Counted from the first letter of the stretch, positions 27,595 through 40,328 are shown. The stretch: 64,000 bases of DNA from Plecoglossus altivelis (GCA_036571765.1 BROE01000024.1:5829048-5893047), one strand, 5' to 3'. Program-made: numbers and translations. The notes: generated by a model not told the origin, from the letters alone.

Positions 27595-30500
27595 GGGTGG
27601 CAATATGTGGTAAATAGTCATGAGATATTTTATTTAATTTGTCATAGTGAGCAAACATGTATATCTTTAGATTAAGCTCCAGTCACATACTCAGACCAGG
27701 AAACATGTTGAAGATAGGAACATGAAAATACAACCCTATAGCTTTGGGGCAATCTCAAGCAATCATTCTCCAAATTGCTACTCATTTCTTTCCCTTGTCT
27801 CATCGTGGAAGTTCACATCCTCCAGCCAGACAGGTTTCCAGTTACAGCTCAGTCTATACTGGAAGTAAGATACAGTAGGGTGGTAATTTGACCAGAAATG
27901 CAAGGCTCACTGAATGTGCATTCCAGCCAAAATATTAGGCGCACTCTGCAACATTCTTGCTCAAGTGGAGAGTGTTCAATTAAATCAGATGAGGTATTAC
28001 CTATGCAACATACCTGACAGGTGTCAAAGATGACGTAACATTCCTGTAAAGCAACTGTACTTTTGTAGGATTTCTAAAGCATGACATCATTATATGAAAT
28101 TATCTCTGTCATGTATCTTTCCAATACACCTAAAAATGTGAATATTGAAAGCTGCATGGGATATGTAATTACCATACACAATGTGGTTTGTTCTGGAATT
28201 CATCAGAACGTCTGTAGTCTCAGACGAACAGAGAGATGTGAGGGCTAATCTCTCCGGAATTCCAAAGGCCTTTTCCTTGTGGAGAGGAGAAGAACATTGG
28301 CCAGGGAGGTTGAGAGGTCAATGGGCCCCAGTTTGCTGATGCCCAGCTGCTTCCTTCTGTTTCCACACCTTCCGTGGAATGAAAGGCAAACGCCTTGAGA
28401 ACGATCCTGTTGTTAGAACACTGCACAACACCATAATGGTGCTAGAGAGCCAGAGAGTACTCATGCTCTAAAGCTGCCTGCCACTGGTCCCTGCTCTCAT
28501 TCAGCTTACCTACATCCTCACTGGCTAACAAGGACACAGGACAATGGCCCATATAACTGTAGAGAAGCTGGGGACTGCACTCATTTTCCATTTTTTCCTT
28601 AAATCTCAGATTTTTGCTCCAGAATAATGTCTTTCATATCTGGAAAAAAAATACATGCAATGATATTGGATGCGTCAGTCCTGTCCGATCCATTTGAAAT
28701 ACAGAATTGTAGTGACTATTATTAACGTTGTCGTGGCATTCTTGTCAAACATTTCTCAGCAATACGAACATGTAAATCTACTGGATGAATCTCTGTGACA
28801 TATCTGCGCATGACACTAACGAGACACTAACGCTGCTCAGTGTGTAAGGTGATATACGGCACAGCACACGCGCAGTCATTCTGTTTGTTTGTCTTGTTTG
28901 TTTATCTACTCTCAGGCACTTCCCTACAGCCTGGCTTCAGACCAAAGTCTGGGACACTTGGAAGGAAGATGCTATGATTTTGAGACACACTTTCAAACCA
29001 AGAGGCTGGCGGGGCCTAAATTAAATACATTGTAAATGGTATTCTGGCTCAACAGTGGGTCGTTTCATTTACAAAATCTATGATTATCCAACTTTAATGA
29101 TACCATGCCAGTCCAGGAGCGAAGCTATAGCTGGTATTCTGAGTTCCTTTCTTCTTCAACTTTTTTTTTACAGAATATTAAAAGATAATATTCTATATGA
29201 GATGGCTTTCCTAGTGATTTGAAGTGTTGATACTGTATTTAAAGCAAATTGTGCCTGCACTTGTAAAAAATTACAGTGTTGGCTATATATTTAAGTGAAG
29301 CTGAATACTGTAGGAGGCAATATGAGAACAGCCCATGACCACATAAAACAGCACTTTAATATTGAGTGACTTCAAAGAGCCAAAGCCACAGTACCAGGAA
29401 CAAGAACTGACAGCAAAAACAATAATTTAATACATCATCGTTCTAAATATTAGGTAAAATTCTAATTTCTCTCACTGTCTTTAAAGTGGGATTTTATGAT
29501 GTTTACTTTGAGTAATAAGAGGTTAGGATAATTGAGGTGACAGGTGAGAAAGAGGTGCTGCTGCTCTATAACGGGTTTGATTAGACGAGTGTACGCTACG
29601 TTATAGATGAGTCAACTGGTGACTGATTAGGTGGAACAGCTGGCCTTTCTACTTTAATAAAGCATTGAGATCCAAACCGTCAATGCTACATTCAGAAATG
29701 GATGCCAGCATCACTGGAATTATGCCATACATTGATTTGCTTTTTTCTAGTTATATTACCAATATTTATTTATTTCTACTGTATCTTCCAATACAAGCCC
29801 CCCCCTCCCAAGGGAAAGGTCTTCGTAAAGGTGGACATTTTTACAATCAACATAGTTAGTGCAGTCATCAGACTGGAAATATTTATTGTGGTTTACCAGG
29901 ACTGTTCATACAGCCAATTTCGTTCACAAGGATCATTGAGTTCATTGAGGTTTTCAAATGAGGAGATTTAATTATTATTTTTTATTATTTAGTTGGATGA
30001 TGCACAGGAGAGGAAGGAATCAGGAGATAACAGTAAATTATCTTAATTATTTTTAATCGGTCAAGCTCAAGTCAGATGAGTTCAAATGTAAAGAAGAAAA
30101 CAGCATTTAAACCTGTTGGTGGCTGAGCCCCCCTCTTCAGAGAGGAAACAATGAGGGTAAATCTTGGGAGATAAGCCCACTCTGTGCTGGTGCTGTGTAA
30201 ACTAGGGAAATTCCTATTGTTGGTAGATGTAGCAGCAGGTTTTGGAAGTCCTGAGGCATAGTGTGCAGAAGTCTTGGCTCTATGCAAGAAATCGCCCGAG
30301 GAGCTCAGACAAAGTACAGTTCACCGGATAAAAATGAGAGTGAGAGCTGATAACATAACCTGCCATTTCAAACGGGGTTTTGGGAACGCTGGGATACAGT
30401 CATGTACAAAAGGGCTTGCTTTGGGGACCTTTCATACAAGACAATTTGACTGTGTGACAAGTGTGAATGGGAATAAGAGAAAAGTAATTAAAGTTACACT

Positions 30501-31439
30501 CGAACAGTCAGACAAACTCTGTGTACATTGCAGACAGACTAGGCATGTCCTGGCAAGTCCATGTGAACCTTTAATAAATCTTACATTGAAGGAGGAAAAC
30601 CTTTAACAGATAGATTAACTGCTGACAGCTTTACAGCTAAATTACTATTGTTGCACTTTGAGCACTCATCATTAGTAAAATCAGTGAGAATGTACAGTAT
30701 GATTATTTATTCCTTCACTCCACTTCCAGTGTCTGTTTCATCCTGTTGATTACGTCCCTCTCTCTCACCAGTCCCTGGTAGTGTAACATACACTCATTCG
30801 CATCATTACCTTAGATATGACAAGAGTCATGTGACACAACAGTAGCAACTTTAGGGAGTTCTTTACTTCTTTATTCAGCCCTCAAAGGCATCATTTATCC
30901 CCAAAGACTAGCTTTTATTGCTACCAAAGCTGCATGTATTCCAAGCCATTTCTAAATGGGCAATGCTAATAGACCTGCAATCACTGGAGGCTTTTTTGTA
31001 CTTCTTTACAATCCTGTCCTGTAGCTATATTGATGTACTATCTTCTCCTTGACTGGAATATGTAGAAATATGCTACGATGTCAAAATATAATCAAGCTGT
31101 TATTGTTATTAATCATATCTTGTTGCTGGCAATTACCATAATTCTTTGTACACAACAACAAAATCCCTTTTAGGTGTTGGAACTGTGTTTTAGGCCAAGG
31201 CTCTACACATCTGTCTGAATGTAGCATAAAAGTAGTGCTGGTTTCTACTGGTTATGACAGGGGCTCATGTTTTGTGTTATTTTACACTTTGAATTGTCAT
31301 TCCTTGCCCTTGCAATTTAGTGTGACTTGTATACATTCATATTATTCAGTTTATTTCCATGCTTTGAGTATCTGAACAGGTTTTGAAAAAGCAAGGAACA
31401 TATTTTTCATATTGATAAACAAACAAAAGGGTTTCTCTG

Positions 31440-31640
31440 TGTCTCTCGTCTGTCTGCGTCTAACCATTTGAGACTAAGCTCACGGAGGAGTTTAACACTC
31501 TTACTTCTAATGAGAAGTATCCGACTATCCGAGCTTTGTCACTCACTAATCTACCAAAGACATGCGCCTGCAGACAGAATTTGGTCAAAGGAGTCTGGAC
31601 GCAAGCTTTGTCCACAATCCTTATCTATAGTCATTAAGTG
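31440..31640. promoter_or_regulatory. Candidate conserved non-coding element F
   Basis: Unique, non-repetitive block in otherwise AT-rich DNA. It contains CTTCTAATGAGAAG (a homeodomain core inside an inverted repeat, about 31,504), CACTCACTAATC and TTTGGTCAAAGG (nuclear-receptor-like AGGTCA spacing, about 31,580). No coding frame crosses it. Low-confidence candidate. Confidence 0.25.
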
Positions 31641-34600
31641 ATGAAGTTCTGTCAAACTCGAGTAGATTGACAGGCATTGTGTCCAGTGTACTCAATGCTG
31701 CAACTATAGAGTGGATAAAGGTCAAATATAATTTGTGTTTAGGCATTTCAATGTAGTACCTGTTTATTACTTGTCTATTACCTGTCGATCACATAGACTC
31801 ACAAGATGTGAAACACTGAGGTATAACTTAATTGATAAATGCTTGGTATTTACTGATATGTAATACCTGTCAAAATGTGCCATACCTGCTAATTATTCAC
31901 AGTATAATCATCTATCAATAATTCGATAGGTATTAATAAAAGTGAACTATTGTTATAGGTATCCTGCATATAGCATAGTATTAGCCGTGCTTTCCTATTT
32001 TTTCAAATCTTCAGTCTGATGTGGTCGAATGACAATATTTTAACATGATCAAACTTCTGCCCATTTTTAAAAAATAACAATTCTCGGACAATGAGGCAAA
32101 CTGCTTTCCCTGGTGAAAATGCAAAGTTGACCATAATCAACAATAGCGACTTGTTTGAGTGAAATGATTATCCTGGATCACACTTGGTTGGCTAAAGCCT
32201 CTTAAGATGAGGAACATTCATCGCCAACAGTGTAATAGCTCACTGACTGGAGGAGGGCTTAACCAATGCCAAAACACTGACAGCAATGCAAACAATGGTC
32301 AAATGTCTGCATAGGTTGCAGGTCAGGCCTTAGCTGTCTCCCAAGTAGGTCTGGGCCTACCAAGAATCTTTTCATGTAAGATTATTGACAACGTTTGTTT
32401 TCCTCCTCATGTCTTTCAACGTCTTGCTGTGTAAACCCTGTTTTGATGTTTGTGCAGACAGGTATGGCTGGCTCCATGGCTACATGTTACCTCATTGTTC
32501 TATGAGTAAATGATTTACCTCAGGTCAGGGAGGTGGAGCTTCTGGGATCAATATCACGCCGATCAATAACAATGTGTACTTTCAAACACTTGGTTCATCA
32601 AGTTAGCTTCAGTAAATTTCTTCTCAAAAACTGTTTGGAAACAAAGTGTTTTTCCTAGTGCCTGAATGCTCCTCTGAGTGTAGCCGTACGATTGCATGTG
32701 TGTTTGTCCAATTGTTCTATTGTAATCTGTGTTTGTGTGTGTACATACACGCAACGTGCTTGTGTGTTGTTGTGCAGTGATGCCAGCTGACACGTTGAAC
32801 CTCACTCGACACGTAAGCCTTTCAAAGGGCAACTTCTGCCTCGGGTCACCCCCTTCCCCATCGGCTTGTTTCAGCAACACCGTCTGAGCCCAGGCAGTTA
32901 GTAACTCCATCTCTGGACATATTCTTTCACAAAAGGTGTGTCTGTTTACAAAACCCCAGCGAACGCCACACTTACCTGGTCGGCGGGTACAAAGCCCCAG
33001 ACGAGTGATCTCTGCAGGGGAATGAAAGATAAAAGCATGAGGAGGCCCGGGCTGTGACACACGTGTCTGGATGATGCTCTTGTGGGTCTTCAATTAGACA
33101 GGTGGAAGAGCAGACGCTGGAGTGGGCCAAGAGACAAGGGCAAGAAGGTGGAAGTGAGGTCTTTGCTGGGTGAACCTCGTCATTTTTTTACATACTGGAT
33201 GTACTTTGATAATGTTCACTGTGCCTGAGCTCCAGACTGGGAGCGAGTGTGAGGGGTGATGAGCAGGGACTTGTTGGACGCTTTATAGGATGCGGCAAAT
33301 GTTTATTAATCACCAGGTTCTGTGATGTGTCTCTCATCACTTCAACAGGTATAATTAAGCTTTAAAGGGCATGGGAGGCTTGATGTGTCTGCAATTCATT
33401 TTGTTTTATCTCTGACTTCCTTTTGAAGTCAGTGAGTTTGGTCTGAGTATGTGTGTATGTGCGTATGTGCGTGTGTGTGTGTGTGTTTGTGCACTTGCAA
33501 GCATGTGTGAGTAGGGGTCAGAATATCTCAGAGTAGAGACAAGGCATGCTCGTGTTCTAAAAACATTTGACTTTTATTGTCAACGAATAGTGATATTTTG
33601 AGGTCTGGCTATTTAAAGCCTGTCAGTTGTTCCACGGACAGGAATGATGCTGCTTTGGACATCTTAGGTTCCCATCAACAAGCTGCGGTAGATGGTTTTC
33701 AACGGAGGCCAACGTTTAAGAAAATAAACACATGACCTGTACGCTTTGACTGACGAACAGCAATTGACCCCATCCAAAGGTCAAGCGGATTCAAATATAC
33801 ATCACAGAAGTGTTTGAATATCCTGCGTTTCTTGCCACTTCATCTCATCCAAAATTGATTTGCGGTGTCAAATGGGAGGCTCTGAGTGGGACATCAGAGA
33901 AGAATGTAAACATGCGTCGCGCTCCGCGGCCTTGATCTTCCATCTCACCTCTCCTTCCTGAGGACAGGCCTGTTCTGCCTCAGTGTAACTGAGATCGCTC
34001 TCTCTGTCACTCTCGCTTTTTTTTCTACATCTCAGTCTCCCACTGTTTTTCTCCTGTCCCTCTTAAACTGCAGTTTTACATTGTCTGCGGTATCAAATAT
34101 AATAACTGTAATGTGGCCAACCAAAAAGGAAACATCTTATCCTTAAACCTATTGAAAGTTAGACAGAAAGATGACAGCAATTCCAAAGTGGCACAAAGGC
34201 AGATCGTGTTTTGTAACTGTTTCAGACTGTTTCAGTGTTAAATACTGGACTTGCCTCTAGTTGGTTGTGTTCCATGCGCTTTGCTGGGCTGTCAGAGAGC
34301 TGGAGGAGGTGTGAAGAGAAGGGAAGCTCACCTGTTGATTTTGGCAGGGGAGATAGAGCAGGCAACAAGCCAACAGGCTGTCACCTCTCCAGGTCCGTCA
34401 CACGGTAATGTCCCTGAGCATAGAAGAGTGAGCAAGCACAGGTCTCGCAGAAAACATTACCTGACATCTGCACTTGACAACACGATGGCGTGTAATGCTG
34501 GAACATTTCGGCAACATGCTTACATACGTTTCATGAATGCTAAACGCTAATCCAATTGAATGTTTCTTAATCTTTCGATGGACTGGAGCCAGACACAGGC

Positions 34601-36879
34601 ACTTGCTTTATTAATTAATGTGTTTGGCCTGAAGCACGACTATATTGTATTCAAGTGACATCTTCTCTGTTAGCTCGAGGTAGAAAGAGATTTAGGACAG
34701 ATGTTGATGCCAAAGGCATATTCTAACACCTGGATGAAAATCAGAATGACACTAAGAAGTATACACTGCGGCTATTGATGGAATACTAACTGTATGATAT
34801 AATTCTGGATATCCAGCACTGACAGTTGTGAAGCAGACTGAGGTGTATTGAATGTTTCGTCGACGATACAACCTAATGTGAATAAAAGCCAGATAATTAC
34901 AACCAATGGATACAGTTCAGTGCGCTTTTGCCACCTAGCAAAATAAAGATGAATTGTTGCACTGTTTGTCACAGCGCCAGCAGTTGACGACAGTTAAGTT
35001 AGGTAATATTAAGGCATTGATTTTCTTTACCTGTCACATGTACAATTCATCCATGACCGTCTAACATCTGGGCTGTGACACTTCCAGTAACTGTAAAGTT
35101 GTTTTTAAATGTTAACAGCCTGCAGCCAAGCAAATCAACCCTTCCTATCGCCTGCTGCTTGGGAGTCTGGCTGTTTAAACAGTTTTCCACAGAGCTCTGT
35201 ATGAACCTTGGGAAATACATTGAAGATGTGACAATCAGATGTCACAACAGTGACGTTATGCCTTATAGATTCACCTCTCTTAACGAAAAATAGGATTTTC
35301 ACAATATGGTCAATTTGTTGAGTAAAAAATGTGTTGTAGAACACCCTTGTGCCAGAAAGTGCCATGATTTCCGGTTTACCAACGAGTATCCAATAAGGTA
35401 AGTGATGTACACAATGTACATAATTGAACTGTCAATATTGAATAATAAACTACCTGGACCACACTCAAACTTACTACTCACAACCTCAAATCAAGGTTGA
35501 TAAGAACATATTTTAATGAGATAGTAGATGGAAAAGTTTGATCAGATAGCGAAAACGCAAACGTTCTTCCTTGTACCTCTGGCACATTGCAATAACAGGT
35601 AAATAACTGTTGCTACTTTACCTTTCAACGCTCACTGAAACTGCAACAAGAGGCCAAAAGACTGCTCACATTTGGCAGAACCTCAGCACTCTTTGAAGTA
35701 TCAAAGCTGTGGTGGATGATTCGCCTTCTGAATGGTTAGGCAACATGTGTCATTTAGACAGCGGGGATTTTACGTTTTTTTTACGATGGGCTTGGCTCAT
35801 GACAATCAAATCGTTTTGGGTTTTCGACTGGGGCGAATGGTTCAGTTTGATCCTGTGTGTGCTGGACTGACATGGAAGCACAGCTGGAGCTGAAGGAACC
35901 TATCATGGCTGAGGACAAACTAGGGTCAGCTGTATGTGCGTGCCAACGACACCAGCAGACAAGTAGGCAAAATACGAAAAACACTAGGAACTTGAACAGT
36001 CTTAGAACAGTTGCTGTCCGTGAGGTGGGGGAAGGTACGAAGAACCGTAATGGCTGAGTTGGGGTGATAGTGTATTGTGATGTCACAGTCTGCTTGGAAA
36101 GGTACATCCGCCTATCGTGATCATGAACTACTTTCTTCTACTAAGGTGTTTTGTTGTTGTACCCTGGAGCACCCTGCAGTCTGCTAGCATAAGAGCATCT
36201 GTGCTGTGTAATGTCCTTACCTGAACATGGACTTGTATGGCAACATGCAAAACGGGGAGGAGACAGCAGGGTCCTATGCAGACGCGGAAAGTCCCCAATT
36301 ATGTGGTAATTCTAGAGAGCGGTTGTGATATTTATTCTTATTGCCCAAAGAACTTGGCATTTACGAGACTCACCACAAACACATTCCATCCAGTGCAGGC
36401 AAACTCACGGTTCTTACACTCTTTTCAGTCAGGTAGAAAGTGATATAGTTGTGGATATACGGTGGGCTTTTCTAGGAAGTCTGCAGACTTCATATTTGTT
36501 TATGTATTACGATGTCAGTTAATCGCCTTTAGCTTCTCTTTGAGGCAGAGAGTCATTGGTGGTATGCTAATCCACATGTAAACAACCACGTTTCATTTTC
36601 ACCCTACACTTCAAGCCTAAAATAAGCACAATTTGGTAAAGGTGTGAAAATGGTTTTGATAATTTCTGGTTGCCCAAGTCCCAGTAAGCAGCACAAAATT
36701 CATCCTCAAATTCAGATGAACATTTTAGTGTGGAGATACTAAATCTGTACAATAAGTCTATGAAGGTCTGTCCACTTTCCCCATAAGGTATAATTTGATT
36801 CTATTGCGTTTGCATTGTATGTAATCAGCATGTAGCCAATGATAAGTATAAAACCTCATGTGATGGAAGTTGCAATGCA
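31641..36879. other. Gene desert (no gene seen)
   Basis: Unique AT-leaning sequence with a GT repeat near 33,450-33,490. The longest frame that avoids simple repeats in the desert is 176 codons on the minus strand (32,563-33,093). It has no recognisable domain, its middle includes a GT-rich stretch, and nothing suggests splicing, so it is not called a gene. A FOX-type TGTAAACA beside a CG-rich block (about 33,905-33,930) may mark a further element. Confidence 0.5.
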
Positions 36880-37170
36880 TTTCAGACACAGCAGGGGAGG
36901 TCACATTTTCTGGGTTTCTTCCTTCGCAGGGCACAATTTATGGCCATTATGTGATTCTATTTCAGGCTCTAGTGATGGATTCTGCTCAATTACTGTCCAT
37001 TACTGAGAGAGATGAAGCACAGTTCAAATTATTGGTTACGGCTGTGACATTACAATGAAATTTCTCTTGGCACATCTAGCTCAGCAAAAATTAACATATG
37101 GGCCTCAGTTACAAAGCTGCAAGACTCATTTATGTCTAGTTTTCTTGGTCATTTTCTTCTCTATATTCTG
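36880..37170. promoter_or_regulatory. Candidate conserved non-coding element G
   Basis: Dense series of homeodomain-type cores within about 150 bp: CCATTATG (about 36,943), CAATTACTG (about 36,989), CCATTACTG (about 36,999), CAAATTATTGG (about 37,025) and ACATTACAATG (about 37,048). The DNA is non-repetitive, with no coding frame longer than about 60 codons. The motif density is the highest I noticed in the desert. Confidence 0.33.
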
Positions 37171-37459
37171 CCAGATGCCTGAACTCATTGACCCCCTTCT
37201 GAGCCTTTGTACAATATAGATAATGTATATTAACGCTACAAATCCCCTGTTCCAACTATGCCCACAGTTTGTTCAACCTGCAGCGTTAATCCTGACATTG
37301 ACTAATAGTGAAGCAGCAGGTTACAGAAGGTGAGTACCCATAACTCGTCTGGCAGTAGGGGCACTGCGGTGGATGTTGTCCTGCCAGAGTTCAGCACCAG
37401 CAGTCAGCACAAAGTGAAGGTAATTGAGAAGGAGAAGTACCAGCCAGTAGTTCCACTGG

Positions 37460-37720
37460 GCCTACACAGAGCTCCCTGCGCTACCGTAGCTCACGCCGCA
37501 GATTCATCAAAATGGCCGATCAATAACTTCTCAAGTGCTAATAAGGCCTGGCACATTTCGTGATATGTGAGGCAGTTCATCATTTCAACTGTCTGCAGAT
37601 TTATGGTAAATCCATTGTTAGGTCCAAAGTATGAGGTAATGTTGCACTTAGTAAATGAAGTAAAACCAAAAGGCTCTGGTGATTTGTATTTCATTTACAA
37701 AAGGACACGTCTAATCATCA
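37460..37720. promoter_or_regulatory. Candidate conserved non-coding element H
   Basis: Unique block with GGCCGATCAATAAC, GTGCTAATAAGG (homeodomain core), TTCATCATTTCAACTG and TTTATGGTAAATCC. It lies about 300 bp to the right of element G and about 2.6 kb upstream of rnf32. A 77-codon plus-strand frame (37,330-37,563) overlaps its left part but has no protein features. Confidence 0.27.
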
Positions 37721-39189
37721 GGGAGTCCATCTCTTTCAAATGCACCGAAAATGCTGTAATGACTGCATGTTTTTTTACTGCTTACTTAGTCAGCAATGAC
37801 GCAGAAGATTATAGCAAATAGTTTCGCCTTTCTGTCCGACAACTGTGATTCGTTCCCCTATTGGACATCCAGAGGGGAGTCCTATCACTATTGGGTAATT
37901 AGAGTCATATTAGTTACCAGTTATGGTGGGGGGGGGGTCGTAAAATAATTTGATTTCTGTCTTCTCCGCTGTCTTCTATCAAAATGATTGGTCTCTCAGT
38001 CCACTCAGCGGTTGACATAATTGTTAATTAACTACTGAAGCCACCGTCTGTCCTGTATATGTCATTTCAGGGGCAATCGTTTCTTTTGAAAATGCCATGT
38101 ATCACTATATGATGTATGGAAGCAGACAGGCTTTATTACAGTACAGACGTAGTTGCATGAATCACTGACATATTTATGCACGCATGTAGGATGCCCCCCT
38201 GGGTATACCTGCCTGTCGAGTGATTAATATCCGAACTGTGTGTCAGTACAAATATGCAAAAATGTTTGCTAAATGATAAGCTAAAAATGACAATTTTTTC
38301 TTTGGATGTATATTTACATGTACATTAATATGTATTTATTTCTATTGCTGCAGGATAAGTTAGTGCTTGATTGTTAACATACTTTGATTGCCAATACATT
38401 ACAAACGTCTCTGAAAAAAATCTGTCTATCATTGTTCACGAAACACAAAAGACTTCAATATAATAGTGGACCTCTGGTTTTAAAGAAAATAATGGATTTT
38501 GATGACTACGCTCTAACCATTGTGGATCCAAACGCCAGCTCGTGGGGTCAAGGCCAAGGTCATACAGAGTGACTGTGGAACAATACCAAGAGGATCAGTA
38601 GGTTCTTGGGTCACCTTAATGTCAACTATGGAATAATGATAAAGCACAGGTTAGTAATTACATCCAGCATAGAGCATGTACTACTCACCCATGGCAAGTG
38701 TGAGTACTATGGTTGTGGTTCTGTCACCCTTAAAGCATACTTTTAGAGATACATGTTACATAACAACAGTACACAGGATGCCCTTATTCGTTTTGTCATG
38801 GGTAATGCACATTCTGTTTACAACAACAAATAGAATACATATTTCTTTATTGTCATAGCTGTTATTGGCTTGCAAAGTTTGCAGAAGGGTTCAACAGAGG
38901 GTTCTTACTCCAAGTTAAACCACCACACACTATTCCTGTTTTTCCTTTCACTTAAGTCATCAGCTCTTTGCACGACATGACTTTTTTTCTTCTTAAAATA
39001 CCACAGATCAGGTAAAGAGGTTCAGGGGGAAGAAAGTTAAATAAAAAGCTCTTTAAAATGGTATTTATAAAGAAAAAGACAAACAGTGTCCCTGTTGAAA
39101 ATAAAAGCACACACTGAAAATCCATTCTGATGACAGTTGGAAGAATGCAGGCTTTATGAAAGGCTTGAGCCCATCTTTGCCGTATCTTT
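37721..39189. other. Gene desert next to rnf32 (no gene seen)
   Basis: Unique AT-rich DNA with a G-run (about 37,927). A homeodomain-like TTGTTAATTAAC sits near 38,020. No exon could be recognised here, although a non-coding first exon of rnf32 cannot be excluded. Confidence 0.45.
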
Positions 39190-39545
39190 TAACCATGATT
39201 ATTTACTTAAAAACACAAACCAAGGCCCCTGAGTCTGGCAATGTGGACGTCAGGCCTTTGATTGCGCTCAGGGCTTCGAATTCTTAACTAATAAATTGTT
39301 CCACGCCTTTGTCTGAGGCATTAGCGACAGTGGTCTGCGTTTTTCTTGCTCTAATCTCAAGAATGTGCAAGCCTCTTGAGAAGCACAGGGCTTTTCTCCT
39401 TCTTCCTGAGATGGGTCTTGGTTTTTGTTTTCTTAGAGGACTCGTCAGATTGACAGGCCTCATCTCCGGCCCTTTCCTTCAGCCATCTGCGTTCAGCGAT
39501 TCTGTCTGAGCACATCAAAGTCATTCAAGGCTTGCAAAGCATTTT
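39190..39545. promoter_or_regulatory. Candidate conserved non-coding element I
   Basis: About 350 bp of unique sequence. It carries a TCF/LEF consensus CTTTGAT on the plus strand (39,256-39,262) and its reverse complement ATCAAAG (about 39,514-39,520) near the other end. Between them lie AACTAATAAATTG (homeodomain) and TGACAGG (MEIS/TGIF type, about 39,451). A C-run marks the right border. It lies about 0.8-1.1 kb upstream of the proposed rnf32 start, so it could be an rnf32 proximal element or a long-range shh enhancer; the sequence does not decide. Confidence 0.35.
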
Positions 39546-40276
39546 AAGAAGACACACCCCCCCACACACAGTGTGTGAGAAATAAAGCAAACTTTTCATC
39601 GAGCCCACTGGAGAGAAAAAAAAAAACGAGAGACAGAGATAGTTGGGAGTCCTGCATGTTTGTGTGTGTATGGTTTTCCATGGAGGGGTGACCTACAAGG
39701 GATCCCTTAGCTCACAGGCTAGGTATGAGAAGCTCAGCTTTGTTCAGGGCCAACTCTGACGACAGGTTGGTGAGTCATTTCACCCCACCATGGGCTCGCA
39801 CAGTAATACATGACATGTTCAAGCAATACATCAAGTGTTGGAGCGCTATATAATTTAAGAACCTAAAATTATTTGAAGAGAAATGGCTGTAATCAATTAA
39901 GAAGAAAAATACATCTACAAAATGTAATTATTTTGCATGAAAATGGAGAATATTGCATTTTATTGACCAAAAACGATGTCATATTTCTCACCAAATATCT
40001 CACATGACGTAACATAGGGTGACAAAAGTACCTTAGTTAATTTTAAAAAAGAACTTTGGTGTTGATAGACTAGAAAAAGACTTATTCACTTCATCCAGCA
40101 AAAAAAAAAAAAAAACTAAACTGAACGGACTATTTTAATAAAAATGGTCAAAAAACGACATTTATATATTTTTTTTTAACCAAAACAGTTATCAACCGAT
40201 AAGTCCTTTCTTCATCTTTCTGAGCTGTTAAAATTAGTAAAATGAGGAAAGTAGGAAGAAGAGAGGGGAGAAAAGG

Positions 40277-40314
40277 GGTAACTAAGTCGGCGGTAACTAA
40301 GTAACCATGTAAAC
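40277..40314 (+). promoter_or_regulatory. RFX-type motif cluster (X-box-like) before rnf32
   Basis: Two direct repeats GGTAACTAAGT start at 40,277 and 40,292, 15 bp apart. Each contains GGTAAC, which fits the RFX half-site RGYAAC. They are followed at 40,301-40,314 by GTAACCATGTAAAC, which matches the X-box consensus GTHNYYATRRNAAC at 13 of 14 positions (T instead of purine at position 10). The cluster ends 14 bp before the proposed rnf32 start codon. RFX factors drive ciliary and spermatogenic genes, and mammalian RNF32 is expressed in testis; the regulatory role here is an inference. Confidence 0.4.
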
Positions 40315-40328
40315 ACTACCTCAAGCAG

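Larger units (their letters stand above)
15041..31439. other. Gene desert, central part (no gene seen)
   Basis: Mostly unique AT-leaning DNA with no gene. It holds a short inverted repeat, AGTAACGACCA (18,072 and 18,127), a TTTATTTAACC-type repeat scrap near 24,229, GGAT units near 24,970, a GAT array at 25,499, GTCC units near 26,457 and the compound array at 27,406. A non-repetitive block near 24,580-24,690 could be another conserved element but has no distinctive motif. The 110-residue frame at 30,274-30,606 starts at a TTG and resembles nothing I know. Confidence 0.55.

Noticed and set aside
30274..30606. 110-codon plus-strand frame with several Cys and Lys
   Set aside because: It starts at TTG rather than ATG, shows no zinc-binding spacing and has no flanking splice sites with a partner exon.
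32563..33093. 176-codon open frame on the minus strand, the longest in the desert that is not mainly repeat
   Set aside because: No recognisable domain, no splice context and a GT-rich stretch inside it. Over 40 kb and six frames one such frame is plausible by chance. A codon-substitution test across related fish would decide.
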